A stretch of DNA of 64,000 nt from the NCBI GenBank assembly GCA_965661055.1, contig CBFICS010000001.1, positions 62,001 through 126,000 on the forward strand. Reading direction: 5' to 3'. Numbering within the stretch: the stretch's first letter is position 1; every line of letters begins with the position of its first letter. The translations under genes were made by a program, and so were the position numbers. The notes beneath the pieces are model-generated. The model was not told the origin of the DNA, ran no database searches, and saw only the letters and a program-made list of their open reading frames with translations. Positions 26,701-35,219 of the stretch are shown here, piece by piece. The stretch comes from CBFHSF01 sp965661055. Lineage in GTDB: Bacteria; Bacteroidota; Bacteroidia; Flavobacteriales; Schleiferiaceae.

Positions 26701-27410
26701 GTACGGTAAAAGGGTTTACTTTAGGATATGACTTACGTCGTATTGGAAACATCCAATTAAACGCAAACTATACCCTTCAGTTTGCTGATGGTACAGGTTC
26801 TGGTCCAAACTCAGGTGCTAACTTGGCTAGATCAGGTCAGCCTAACTTGAGATACATTCTTCCACTTGATTATGACAGCCGTCACCAAGTAGTTGTAAAC
26901 GTAGATTACCGCTTCCGCGGAGGTGCTCAATATAATGGTCCAAAATGGTTTGGCATCAACTGGTTTGAAAATGCAGGAGTTAACTTGTTAATGACAGGTA
27001 GATCAGGAACTCCATATACTAGAAGATCTAGAGCCTATCCTCTTACGGATGCAGCGTCATCAGTTCCTTTAACAGGAAATATTAACGGATCAAGATTGCC
27101 TTGGACCTTTAACATTGACATGACGGTTAACAAGTCATGGGATGTTCAATGGACTGAGCACAAAAAAGGAAACGTAGAAGTGTTTATTCAAATAGAAAAC
27201 CTTCTTAACGCTTATAACGTATTAAATGTATATCCGTTTACAGGTTCTCCTGAAGATGATGGTTTCTTAGCGTCACCTCAAGGTCAAACGTCTATTGCCT
27301 TTAGAGCAGATGCAGAAGCTTACAGAGATTTATATAACGTACGTGCAGCTAGTCCATATAACTACGCCTTACCTCGCCAAATGCGTTTAGGTGTTCGTTT
27401 AGGATTTTAA
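23745..27410 (+). CDS. TonB-dependent receptor with carboxypeptidase-like N-terminal domain
   Basis: 1221-aa outer-membrane receptor that imports or handles a substrate using TonB energy. Signal peptide (MVKRILTLLLFVVTTAAFAQ), a CarboxypepD-reg-like domain at about 22-115 (GSVTGKVTEAASGEPV, DVNGNYVISPLNPGDYTIE), the plug (INVRGARSSTNVQIVDG, IEVITGGLPAMFGDATGG-like pattern) and a long beta barrel ending in aromatic LGVRLGF. There is no SusD gene after it; the next genes encode a giant exported protein and a PorV-like barrel. Codon use is even and the promoter strong, suggesting high expression. Substrate unknown. Confidence 0.9.
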   Translation: MVKRILTLLLFVVTTAAFAQTGSVTGKVTEAASGEPVLFTSVVASQGGEPVAAGQTDVNGNYVISPLNPGDYTIEVRGVLGKQDYVLTGVRVAANRPVTINVSMKDKSEQLTEVTLTWDKPLIETGQTSEIRTQAEIKNLPIRNQSQLAATVGGVTAQNDGSGNINVRGARSSTNVQIVDGIRIRGNVNIPRDAIQQMEVITGGLPAMFGDATGGIINTTTRGPSPKYFGSMELLSSSPFNNYHYNLVNMTLGGPIYKKKREGMSDKTIVGFLFSGDVQYENDPRPVILPVYKAKDGVLADLESKPVQASASGQGVIPSASFLREDQLETTDARLNVDRIQVRLNGNITVQTGDRSSLSFRGTYNYFNGNNFSYSNSLLNYNNNSQSKRNEWIASVRFQQSFGPSNPEEAKDSWIQNAFYTIQADYQRNQGSTFDPRFGEDIFKYGHLGKFETKKANSYTLGQSEVITDPNDPNYGRQLNGWIHNGFSDTAVLYTPGPNNPILSNYTSEYHRLVNNGTLNNNTNSISDIRSGQALVNGDQPSSVYGLWGNVGAVQSAYSKFRNSQFRVTANTNLTVKGHQLRAGFEFEQRIDRGYSFGATGIWNQMRQLQNFHIEQLDLNNPMPVYDAFGVYQDTVNYSRSFDGSVPRTFDRNVRKKLGIDPNGLDVIDIDSYDPDFFSLDMFSADELLNVGATQYVGYNGFDYQGNILNSRPGLEDFFTADENGVYNRSIGAFEPIYMAGYIQDQFTFQDLFFNVGLRVDRFDANQSILKDPFLLYPAFTVGEKRGEFSGIPSNIGDDYVIYVDDASSNNPNIVGYRDGNTWYNSQGEVEASFKAIEDVSKGGIQPYLKNGTGAKLESTYNESFNDYSPQVTVSPRVSFQFPISEEAEFFEHYDLLVQRPDPGFNRMDPVSFLLLENGVGGTLSNPDLRPIKTTDYELGFRQKLNDNSALKITSFYREMRDMTQIVGLYGAYPVSYLSYGNQDYGTVKGFTLGYDLRRIGNIQLNANYTLQFADGTGSGPNSGANLARSGQPNLRYILPLDYDSRHQVVVNVDYRFRGGAQYNGPKWFGINWFENAGVNLLMTGRSGTPYTRRSRAYPLTDAASSVPLTGNINGSRLPWTFNIDMTVNKSWDVQWTEHKKGNVEVFIQIENLLNAYNVLNVYPFTGSPEDDGFLASPQGQTSIAFRADAEAYRDLYNVRAASPYNYALPRQMRLGVRLGF

Positions 27411-27434
27411 TAAAAGATTATTATCAGAATAGAT

Positions 27435-30400
27435 ATGAGAAAGACAGTATTAATATTATTTGGATTTATGGTTTCTACGCAAGTAGGTATCTCTCGAGAA
27501 ATACCTAATGCGAACAAAACCAATGGTTCTAATAACGGAGGAGCAAGTCTTAAAACCGTTGAAGAATTATGTCAGCCGGCAGGTTCTGAGGCTATTCTTC
27601 AACTAAACAATGTCCGCACAACTATCTTAGCTGGTGGTGATATGTGGTGGGATTTGAACCAAGCACGTTACGAAGTGCCTAAGGGGTCAAATCGTCACTC
27701 TATGTTTGCCGGAGCCCTTTGGTTAGGTGGAATTGATGATGGAGACCAGTTGAAACTAGCTGGTATGACTTACCGTCAAAGAGGTAATGACTTCTGGCCT
27801 GGTCCGTTGTCAACGGATAATAACGCAACCGTTACTAAAGATGTTTGTGATGCCTATGATCAACACTTTAGAATTAACAGAACAGAAGTAGAAGTACACA
27901 AAGCTTGGTTAGAATGTCAAGACGATCCTGACTGTGACGTAAATGTGAACTTCCCAGGTTACGATGCTAACATTCCTCAATCAATTCTTGAATGGCCGGG
28001 TAATGGTTTACCTTCACATCCTTACCCAGGAATGCTTGCGCCATTTAATGACCTTGATGGAGATTTAGTTTATGATCCTTATGTAGATTACCCTGCCTAT
28101 GACATCGACAATGTTTTCGATTGTAGAAACAAAGAAACAGATGTACTATACGGAGATGAAACTCTTTGGTGGGTTTACAACGACAAGGGAAATATCCACA
28201 CAGAAACCCAGTCTGGTGCCCTAGGATTTGAAATTAGAGCACAAGCTTTCGCCTTTGCTACCAATGATGAGATTAACAACATGACATTCTATAACTATAG
28301 AATTATCAACCGTTCATCATTTAGATTGGCAGATACTTATTTTTCTACTTGGTTTGATCCAGATTTAGGTAACCCGAATGACGATATCATTGGATGTGAT
28401 ATTCCAAGAGGTTTAGGTTACTGTTACAATTCAGATGCTGATGATGAAGGTCCACTTGGTTACGGTATTAACCCCCCAGCAGTTGGTTTTGACTTCTTCC
28501 AAGGTCCTTTTGCTGATTACTTTGATGGCATTGACAACGATAGAGATGGTTGTCCTGATGCGGTAAAAAATGATGATGGAATTTGTGTTGCTGAAAATCC
28601 AGCACTCGGTATCAACGAAAGAATTATCATGTCTGGATTCATGTATTTTAACAATACTTCAGACTTCTTCTCAGGTAACCCAGAAAACGGGACTCAATTT
28701 TATAACTACATGCGTTCTTTATGGAAGAACGGAGACAACCTTTATGTTGAAACTCCTTCAGGTCCTGGAAACGTTGGAAACGGTGACGGACTTATTGTTG
28801 GAGGTGGCGGTGGCGCCGTAGTCACTAAGTTTGCTTACCCAGGAGTTTCATATGACACTACCCTTAACCAAGAGCCTTCAGCTCCTCAAAACTGGTACGA
28901 GTCACCTGCTAACAAGGAAGACAAAAGAGGTCTTCACAGTGCGGGTCCTTTCTCTTTAGCTCCGGGTTCTATTAACTTTATTACTACCGGAATTGTTTGG
29001 GAGCGCGATATCAATAACTCGGACCTATTTGCTTCTGTAGAAAAAGTAATTGCTGCAGATGATAAGGCGCAGGCTTTATTTGATAACTGTTTCCAAGTAC
29101 TTAACGGACCTGATGCTCCAAACTTAGAAATTCAAGAATTGAGTAATGAGTTGATTATTAAATTAGACAATCCGGTTACTTCAAATAACTATCAATTGAC
29201 CTATAGAGAATTAGATCCACTAATTCCTCTTCCTGTTGATCCAAACGATACAGTGAATAATCCACCAAATCGTTTAACACCTTCTGAAACGGATGCTCTT
29301 TTTCCAAATTATAGATATTACAACTTTGAAGGATACCAAATTTTCCAATTAGAAAACGCTAACGTTTCTATTAGTGATTTATACGATCCAACTCAGGCTA
29401 GATTGGTAGCTCAAAGTGATGTTAAGAATGGTTTAACTCAGTTAATTAACTGGGAAGTAGATCCTGCATTAAATGCATTGGTTCCACAAGACATGACCAT
29501 CGAAACTAATAATAATGGTTTAGAGTCTAGTATTAGACTTACTCAAGATGCCTTTGCTACTGGACAAAGAAACTTGGTAAATAACCGTGAGTATTTTTAT
29601 ACAGTAATTGCATACGGTGTTAATGAATACCAAAAATTTGATCCTACCCTAACTCCAGACGGGCAAAGAAAACCGTATCTGCCGGGTAGACGTAACATTA
29701 GAACTTATTCTGCCGTTCCTCACAACCCAACTGCCGAAGCCAATGGAACGGTAGCAAATAGTACTTACGGGTATGGTCCAGAAATCACAAGAATTGAAGG
29801 ACGTGGTAATGGGAACATTGTAACGGACCTTAAGCCAGATGTAGAAGCAGAAATTCTTGCTAACGGATTTGTTGAAATGCCAACTTACCAAGCAGGAAAG
29901 GGCCCTGTAAACATTAAAGTTATTGATCCACTTGAAATTCCTGATGGTGATTACATTTTAGAATTTGACGCTGCCAATAGCAATGCTAGTTGGACCGTTT
30001 ACAATTCAACATCAGGTGAGGTTTTGGTTGGAAAATCAGATACCACCATATCTCTTAAGAATGAGCAAATTATTCCTGAATTAGGAATGTCTGTAACTAT
30101 TGAGCAACCCTTGAGACCAGGTAACGATACCTTAGGTCTTCGCAATAACGGAGTTCTTTTGAGTGAAATTATTTTCGAGAAACCTACACAAGCATGGTTA
30201 ACGGGAGTTTCTGATGTTGATGACTACAACCCACTAAACTGGATTCTATCAGGAACTAATGACAATGCAACCAATCCACCTGCAGAATACTTCCCCGATT
30301 TTGGAGGAGATCCAAAAGGAAACTATACGCAAATTGTGGGTGGTACCTGGGGACCTGCAGCTTATGTAAGTTCATTCAAGCGCGAAACAAAATCAGACGG

Positions 30401-31502
30401 ATTTGAGATGTACGGATTAGGACCTATGTTAGGGTACCGTCGTCCGATTGAAAATTGTAACTCAATAGATGTTGTATTTACTTCAGATGCTTCAAAATGG
30501 ACACGTGTTCCTGTATTTGAATTAGGAGAGGAAGCTTCACTAAACGAAGGGGGAGTTGCAAAACTTCAACTTAGAAGTGCTCCTGGTCTAGACAAAGATC
30601 CAAGCAACCCTAATATGTTAATTCCTGATCCAGCTAACCCAGGTTGGTCATGGTTCCCAGGGTATGCTATTGATGTTGAAACGGGTGTAAGGTTAAACAT
30701 GGCCTTTGGTGAAAACTCATGGTTGGCGTCACAAAATGGTCGCGATATGAAATGGAACCCAACGTCTAACCTTTTCCAAACTCCTGGAGATAACATCAAC
30801 GGACAGTATGTTTTAGGGGGTCAGCATTACATTTATGTGTTTGGAGAAACTACTCCATTTGGTCCACAAACCAAAGACATTAAATGGGTAAGTAATAATC
30901 CTCAAGATCACCCATTATACGCTGAGTTGACGTCGCTTTCAGTAGTTACAAGTCAAACCAGAGTATTCAGAGGAATTTCTTGGGTGAATATTCCATTGAC
31001 TTCACCAGGATTTGGAAATCTCGATCCTTATTCAAACATGCCATCAGATGTCCGTGTTAAAATTAGAATGGCTAAGCCTTATTCAAATAAAGTTGTAGAT
31101 AACTCTAATGGCGGTAATCCTAAGTTCTTGTTTACCACATCTAATATTGCAACAAGCTTGAACAACTTGCCAGCCGCAGAATCTGCATTAGATATTATTA
31201 GAGTAGTTCCTAACCCATATTACGGAGGTTCTCAATACGAAGCATCTCAGTTAGACAACGCGGTAAAAATTACCAACCTTCCAGAAGTTTGTACGATTTC
31301 AATCTACTCTACTAATGGGACATTGATTCGTCAAATTAAGAAGGATACCAAATTAACCGAAATTGTTTGGGATCTTAAAAACACCTATAATGTTCCGATT
31401 GCAAGTGGAGTTTACTTATTCCACATTGATGCGCCTGGCATTGGTGAAAAAGTGGTTAAGTGGTATGGTGCCCTTCGCCCAGTTGACCTTAACGCATTTT
31501 AA
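27435..31502 (+). CDS. Giant secreted protein with T9SS-like C-terminal domain
   Basis: 1355-aa exported protein of unknown function. A signal peptide (VLILFGFMVSTQVGISRE) is followed by a block rich in W, G and D (SMFAGALWLGGIDDGDQL), several Asp-rich loops that look like calcium sites (NDLDGDLVYDPY, DGIDNDRDGCPD), fibronectin-like segments (NFEGYQIFQLENANV) and a C-terminal domain of sorting type (RVVPNPYYGG, ITNLPEVCTISIYSTNG, IASGVYLFHIDAPG, EKVVKWYGALRP). The tail runs about ten residues beyond the usual T9SS end. It lies 24 bases after the receptor gene and two bases before the PorV-like gene, so it probably sits at the surface next to them. Confidence 0.8.
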   Translation: MRKTVLILFGFMVSTQVGISREIPNANKTNGSNNGGASLKTVEELCQPAGSEAILQLNNVRTTILAGGDMWWDLNQARYEVPKGSNRHSMFAGALWLGGIDDGDQLKLAGMTYRQRGNDFWPGPLSTDNNATVTKDVCDAYDQHFRINRTEVEVHKAWLECQDDPDCDVNVNFPGYDANIPQSILEWPGNGLPSHPYPGMLAPFNDLDGDLVYDPYVDYPAYDIDNVFDCRNKETDVLYGDETLWWVYNDKGNIHTETQSGALGFEIRAQAFAFATNDEINNMTFYNYRIINRSSFRLADTYFSTWFDPDLGNPNDDIIGCDIPRGLGYCYNSDADDEGPLGYGINPPAVGFDFFQGPFADYFDGIDNDRDGCPDAVKNDDGICVAENPALGINERIIMSGFMYFNNTSDFFSGNPENGTQFYNYMRSLWKNGDNLYVETPSGPGNVGNGDGLIVGGGGGAVVTKFAYPGVSYDTTLNQEPSAPQNWYESPANKEDKRGLHSAGPFSLAPGSINFITTGIVWERDINNSDLFASVEKVIAADDKAQALFDNCFQVLNGPDAPNLEIQELSNELIIKLDNPVTSNNYQLTYRELDPLIPLPVDPNDTVNNPPNRLTPSETDALFPNYRYYNFEGYQIFQLENANVSISDLYDPTQARLVAQSDVKNGLTQLINWEVDPALNALVPQDMTIETNNNGLESSIRLTQDAFATGQRNLVNNREYFYTVIAYGVNEYQKFDPTLTPDGQRKPYLPGRRNIRTYSAVPHNPTAEANGTVANSTYGYGPEITRIEGRGNGNIVTDLKPDVEAEILANGFVEMPTYQAGKGPVNIKVIDPLEIPDGDYILEFDAANSNASWTVYNSTSGEVLVGKSDTTISLKNEQIIPELGMSVTIEQPLRPGNDTLGLRNNGVLLSEIIFEKPTQAWLTGVSDVDDYNPLNWILSGTNDNATNPPAEYFPDFGGDPKGNYTQIVGGTWGPAAYVSSFKRETKSDGFEMYGLGPMLGYRRPIENCNSIDVVFTSDASKWTRVPVFELGEEASLNEGGVAKLQLRSAPGLDKDPSNPNMLIPDPANPGWSWFPGYAIDVETGVRLNMAFGENSWLASQNGRDMKWNPTSNLFQTPGDNINGQYVLGGQHYIYVFGETTPFGPQTKDIKWVSNNPQDHPLYAELTSLSVVTSQTRVFRGISWVNIPLTSPGFGNLDPYSNMPSDVRVKIRMAKPYSNKVVDNSNGGNPKFLFTTSNIATSLNNLPAAESALDIIRVVPNPYYGGSQYEASQLDNAVKITNLPEVCTISIYSTNGTLIRQIKKDTKLTEIVWDLKNTYNVPIASGVYLFHIDAPGIGEKVVKWYGALRPVDLNAF

Positions 31503-31504
31503 TA

Positions 31505-32572
31505 ATGACAAAACGATTATTGAATACCATGAAAGGATTGTTAAATAAATTATCACTTGTACTCGTTGGACTTGGTTTAGCCACTTCAGCGTATGCAGGT
31601 AACCCACAAAGGGCAGGACAAGCAGGTGCATCTGAACTTTTAATCAACCCATTTGCTAAGTCTTCTGGGTGGGCAGGATCAAACGTTGCTGCTGTAAGAG
31701 GTTTAGAAGGACTTTATATAAACGTTGCGGGTCTTGCGGGTGTAGAAAAAACTGAAATTTCATTTACGAATACTCAGTGGCTGGTTGGATCTGGAATTAG
31801 TGTAAACAACTTTTCATTGGGTCAAAAAGTAGGGGAGAATGGTGTTTTAGCACTTTCGCTTACTGCTTTTGATTACGGTGAATGGGAGATTACCACTGAA
31901 GATCAGCCAGAAGGTACTTCAGGTACTGTTTCACCTTCTTCTTTTGTAATTGGCTTGGCGTATGCTCAAAAGTTTACCGAGTCTATTAAAGGGGGTGTGA
32001 ATATTAAAGTTTACAACCAGAGTATTTCAAACCTTTCAGTAACAGGTGTTTGTTTTGATGCCGGTGTTACTTATGAAACGGGGGATAGAAAAGAATGGAA
32101 ATTTGGGGTGTCTTTAAAGAACATCGGACCTTCAATGGAGCTTAGTGGTGATGGATTTGGTATTTCACTACCCGTTCCTTCAACAGGTGTTACTAGAACT
32201 TTTGAAGAGAGAAGTGCATCCTTTGAATTGCCTGCTCAGTTAAATTTGGGAGCATCTTATGACATTCAACTAGATGAATATAATAGACTTACGCCTGCAG
32301 TTTCTTTTAATTCAAACTCTTTTGAGAAGGATAACTACAACCTTGGTTTAGAATACGGTTTAAAAAACTGGTTACAAGTTAGAGCAGGGTATAAAATATT
32401 TGATAACCGTACTGATGACGTTTCTACTTCAGCCATTTCAGGATTTACTGGAGGTGTTACATTCTCAGCACCATTGTCTAAAGGAGGAACAACCTTTGGG
32501 TTAGATTATTCATTTAGACAAAACAATACTTTCGGTGGTATTCACACCATAGGAGCTGTTATCTCTCTATAA
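31505..32572 (+). CDS. PorV/PorQ family outer-membrane protein
   Basis: 355-aa beta-barrel protein of the PorV/PorQ type, related to FadL-like barrels. PorV itself carries T9SS cargo to the attachment complex. Signal peptide ends at SAYA before GNPQRAGQAG; the mature start with GASELLINPFAKSSGWAG and RGLEGLYINVAGLAG (N-P-A-G pattern) is typical, and the C-terminus is beta-rich (FGGIHTIGAVISL). ATG 31505 is given; ATG 31529 would give a shorter signal peptide and cannot be excluded. It closes the receptor/giant protein operon, so a dedicated shuttle or anchor for the 1355-aa protein is a reasonable inference. Confidence 0.82.
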   Translation: MTKRLLNTMKGLLNKLSLVLVGLGLATSAYAGNPQRAGQAGASELLINPFAKSSGWAGSNVAAVRGLEGLYINVAGLAGVEKTEISFTNTQWLVGSGISVNNFSLGQKVGENGVLALSLTAFDYGEWEITTEDQPEGTSGTVSPSSFVIGLAYAQKFTESIKGGVNIKVYNQSISNLSVTGVCFDAGVTYETGDRKEWKFGVSLKNIGPSMELSGDGFGISLPVPSTGVTRTFEERSASFELPAQLNLGASYDIQLDEYNRLTPAVSFNSNSFEKDNYNLGLEYGLKNWLQVRAGYKIFDNRTDDVSTSAISGFTGGVTFSAPLSKGGTTFGLDYSFRQNNTFGGIHTIGAVISL

Positions 32573-32603
32573 TTGAGATATAGCATTTCATTAAAATATT
32601 GTG

Positions 32604-32611
32604 TATTTTTG
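32604..32611 (+). promoter_or_regulatory. -7 promoter element of greA (TATTTTTG)
   Basis: Exact TAnnTTTG. The predicted start site (about 32616) falls at the foot of the hairpin at 32615-32637. Confidence 0.55.
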
Positions 32612-32614
32612 TAA

Positions 32615-32637
32615 CGAGACCCCATATTGGGGTCTCG
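32615..32637 (+). terminator. Terminator hairpin between the PorV-like gene and greA
   Basis: 10-bp perfect stem CGAGACCCCA / TGGGGTCTCG with loop TAT, followed by CTTATTTTTATT. It ends the surface operon, or forms the start of the greA leader, or both. Confidence 0.8.
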
Positions 32638-32652
32638 CTTATTTTTATTACT

Positions 32653-33126
32653 ATGAGTAACTTATCGTATTATACAAAAGAAGGTCTTCAAAAACTCAAG
32701 GATGAGTTAGAAGATATGAAGTCTGTACAACGCCCTAAGATCTCTGCTCAAATTGCTGAGGCAAGAGATAAAGGTGATTTATCAGAGAATGCAGAATATG
32801 ATGCCGCTAAAGAGGCTCAAGGGCTTTTAGAAATGAAAATTTCTAAACTTGAAGATATCTTGGCAAACGCTAGAGTTATTGACGAATCACAATTAGATAC
32901 TTCGAAGGTTTTAGTACTCTCTACCGTAAAGCTAAAAAATACAGCCAACGGTATGGAAATGAAGTACACCCTAGTAAGTGAAAAAGAAGCAGACCTTAAG
33001 GCGGGTAAAATTTCTATTAACTCACCCATTGGAAAAGGCCTATTAGGCAAAAAAGTAGGCGATCTTGCCGAAATTCAGATACCCAATGGTATGATTAAGT
33101 TTGAAATAATGGAAATCACTCGATAG
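32653..33126 (+). CDS. greA: Transcription elongation factor GreA
   Basis: 157-aa factor that rescues backtracked RNA polymerase by stimulating transcript cleavage. N-terminal coiled coil with the acidic tip (SAQIAEARDKGDLSENAEYDAAK, key residues D-L-S-E-N-A-E-Y), and a C-terminal FKBP-like domain (INSPIGKGLLGKKVGDLAEIQIPNG split across 117-145). ATG 32653 is chosen over the longer frame from 32599, because the extra N-terminus is unlike GreA and lies in the terminator hairpin. The stop shares a base with the GTG start of the HIT gene. Confidence 0.95.
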   Translation: MSNLSYYTKEGLQKLKDELEDMKSVQRPKISAQIAEARDKGDLSENAEYDAAKEAQGLLEMKISKLEDILANARVIDESQLDTSKVLVLSTVKLKNTANGMEMKYTLVSEKEADLKAGKISINSPIGKGLLGKKVGDLAEIQIPNGMIKFEIMEITR

Positions 33127-33533
33127 TGCCCACAATATTTACAAAAATTATTCATGGAGATATTCCTTCGTACAAAGTTGCGGAGGATGATTCATGTTAT
33201 GCCTTTCTAGATATATTTCCATTGGTGGAAGGCCATGTGTTGGTGGTTCCTAAAGTTGAACTTGATGAACTTTATGAATTACCAGAATCCACTTATTTCA
33301 GTCTTATGAGTTTTTCACAAAAGGTTGCAAGAGCTATTAAGATGTGTTATCCCAACAAAAGAGTTGCTTCATCAGTCATTGGTTTAGAAGTTCCTCATGC
33401 CCATCTTCACCTTATGCCAATAAGCTCAATGGATGACATGAATTTTTCAAACGAAAAACTTAAATTTTCTGATGATGAGTTTAAGAAAATATCTAAAGAA
33501 TTAGCTAAAGCCTTTTCTAGCCTTCGCGACTAG
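33126..33533 (+). CDS. HIT family nucleotide hydrolase/transferase
   Basis: 135-aa HIT-domain protein. N-terminal block IFTKIIHGDIPSYKV and EGHVLVVPK, then the histidine triad VPHAHLHLMP near the C-terminus. Such proteins hydrolyse nucleoside phosphoramidates or dinucleotides. It begins with GTG at 33126, whose first base is the last base of the greA stop (TAGTG), so translation is coupled. Its last 17 bases overlap the end of ruvC on the other strand. Cytoplasmic. Confidence 0.9.
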   Translation: MPTIFTKIIHGDIPSYKVAEDDSCYAFLDIFPLVEGHVLVVPKVELDELYELPESTYFSLMSFSQKVARAIKMCYPNKRVASSVIGLEVPHAHLHLMPISSMDDMNFSNEKLKFSDDEFKKISKELAKAFSSLRD

Positions 33534-34080
33534 GATTTTGAGTTAAGAAACTCTTCCATCCCGAATACGATTTTTTATCCTCGTTCACCCCATTGGCGGT
33601 TCCCCTTTGAAAGTAATGACAGGTTGCCACCGCTAACCCATCTGTTGCATCAAGGTGTTTCGGGATTTCATTTAAGTTGTAAATCTTTTGTAACATTCCG
33701 GCAACCATTTCTTTAGAGGCATTACCATTTCCTGTTATAGATTGTTTTACCTTTTTCGGCGAATATTCACACACAGGAATTTTTCTAGAGAGCCCGGCTG
33801 CCATTACTACCCCTTGAGCTCGCCCTAACTTCAACATGGATTGAACATTTTTTCCGAAAAATGGGGCTTCTAGTGCTATTTCATCCGGGTGAAATTCTTC
33901 AATAATTGAAATGGTTTTATCAAAAATGATTTGGAGTTTGGTATAATGGTCCTTTTCCTTAGTCATGTTTAGTACATCTAGGCAAAGTAATTTAGATTTG
34001 TTTTCTACAATCTTGATTACACCATATCCCATAATGGTTGTACCAGGGTCTACGCCTAATATTATTCGCTCTGAAGCCAT
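33517..34080 (-). CDS. ruvC: Holliday junction resolvase RuvC
   Basis: 187-aa endonuclease that resolves Holliday junctions with RuvAB. Acidic active-site residues are in place: D in ILGVDPGTT near residue 11, E in EIALEAPFFGKN, and the C-terminal pair in HLDATDGLAVATCHY. The basic DNA-contact region EYSPKKVKQSITGNGNASK is present. A promoter element (TATGTTTG) ends four bases from the ATG, predicting a leaderless transcript. ruvA and ruvB are not in the window. Confidence 0.94.
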   Translation of the reverse strand: MASERIILGVDPGTTIMGYGVIKIVENKSKLLCLDVLNMTKEKDHYTKLQIIFDKTISIIEEFHPDEIALEAPFFGKNVQSMLKLGRAQGVVMAAGLSRKIPVCEYSPKKVKQSITGNGNASKEMVAGMLQKIYNLNEIPKHLDATDGLAVATCHYFQRGTANGVNEDKKSYSGWKSFLTQNPSREG

Positions 34081-34084
34081 TACA

Positions 34085-34092
34085 CAAACATA
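34085..34092 (-). promoter_or_regulatory. -7 promoter element of ruvC (TATGTTTG)
   Basis: Exact TAnnTTTG on the minus strand, with four bases between it and the ruvC ATG. Confidence 0.58.
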
Positions 34093-34118
34093 ATGTATAA
34101 TTTCATTATCTTATTTAA

Positions 34119-35219
34119 ATGAACGTTGTAATACTGATTTTTGTCCTTTTGAGTCTTGCAGAGGCTTTTTTCTTCTACTACTTAGTAAGAGGATGGAAAC
34201 AGTTGCCAAAAACTGTCGTTTCATCATCAATCGCCTCACCAAGTTTAACTCTAGTAATTCCTTTTAAGAATGAGTACATGAGTTTGCCTGTGTTGCTACA
34301 TTCCTTAAAACGACAAGATCTTGAAGGCGTAGATGTGGTTTTTGTAAATGACGGATCAACAGATGGTGGTGAGAACCTAATTCCATCAGAATATTCCCAA
34401 TACCAAAATGAAGGTCAAGGAAAAAAAGCAGCACTGCACACTGCCATAGTAAAGGCTAAAACAGAATGGATTTGGCAAATCGATGCCGATGTAACCCTGC
34501 CAAACCAATTTGTAGAAAACATAAAAAGTGTTATTTCTCATTCAAAAGAGGCAAAGCTTATTGGTGGGCCTGTGAAATTTGAGTTTGGACGATCTTTATT
34601 CTCACGCCTTGTATCATTAGAGTTTGCTAGTTTGATAGGTTCAACCCTTTCTTTTATGGGATGGAAAAAACCCATCATGTTGAACGGGGCAAACTTAGGA
34701 TACCAAAGAGATCTTTGGTTGTCTTTTTATCAAAGTTCTGATAAGAATATCTCAAGTGGAGATGATGTTTTTCTTGCCCATTACACAATTCGTGAATTCG
34801 GTGACGATTCTGTACAATACCTAAAAGGTCAAGAATTTGTAATTTCAACCCAAGGACCTTCAACGGTTTCGGAGTTTTTACAACAGAGAATTCGTTGGGC
34901 GGCTAAATCTACTGAGTATTCTTACTTCCCGGCTTTGATTACTACTTGGTTTGTCGGTGGGACTCAAATAATGATTCTCTTCGGATTTTTCACCGGATGG
35001 GTTTGGCCCCAAATATGGCCTTATGTAGCCATGTTTTGGTTTTTTAAGACCCTATTAAATATGAGTTTCACAACCCTACCGTTAAAACTCCTTCAACAAA
35101 AATCATTGCTTAAATATGGATTTTTATTAGGCTTAGTATATCCCTTTTACGTGGTTTACGTCGGACTTAGATCATTGAAGGGCGGATATCAATGGAAGGG
35201 AGAGCGCATTAAGCGTTGA
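34119..35219 (+). CDS. Family 2 glycosyltransferase, membrane-bound
   Basis: 366-aa inverting glycosyltransferase. N-terminal membrane segment, then the GT-A fold: TLVIPFKNEYMSLPVLL, DVVFVNDGSTDGG, the D-x-D in WQIDADVTLP, and QQRIRWAAKS, which matches the Q-x-x-R-W motif of processive or multi-pass GT2 enzymes. Three or four hydrophobic segments follow (about 280-350). It probably adds a sugar to a lipid carrier at the inner membrane. Donor and acceptor unknown. It overlaps the mscS-like gene by 11 bases, convergent. Confidence 0.87.
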   Translation: MNVVILIFVLLSLAEAFFFYYLVRGWKQLPKTVVSSSIASPSLTLVIPFKNEYMSLPVLLHSLKRQDLEGVDVVFVNDGSTDGGENLIPSEYSQYQNEGQGKKAALHTAIVKAKTEWIWQIDADVTLPNQFVENIKSVISHSKEAKLIGGPVKFEFGRSLFSRLVSLEFASLIGSTLSFMGWKKPIMLNGANLGYQRDLWLSFYQSSDKNISSGDDVFLAHYTIREFGDDSVQYLKGQEFVISTQGPSTVSEFLQQRIRWAAKSTEYSYFPALITTWFVGGTQIMILFGFFTGWVWPQIWPYVAMFWFFKTLLNMSFTTLPLKLLQQKSLLKYGFLLGLVYPFYVVYVGLRSLKGGYQWKGERIKR

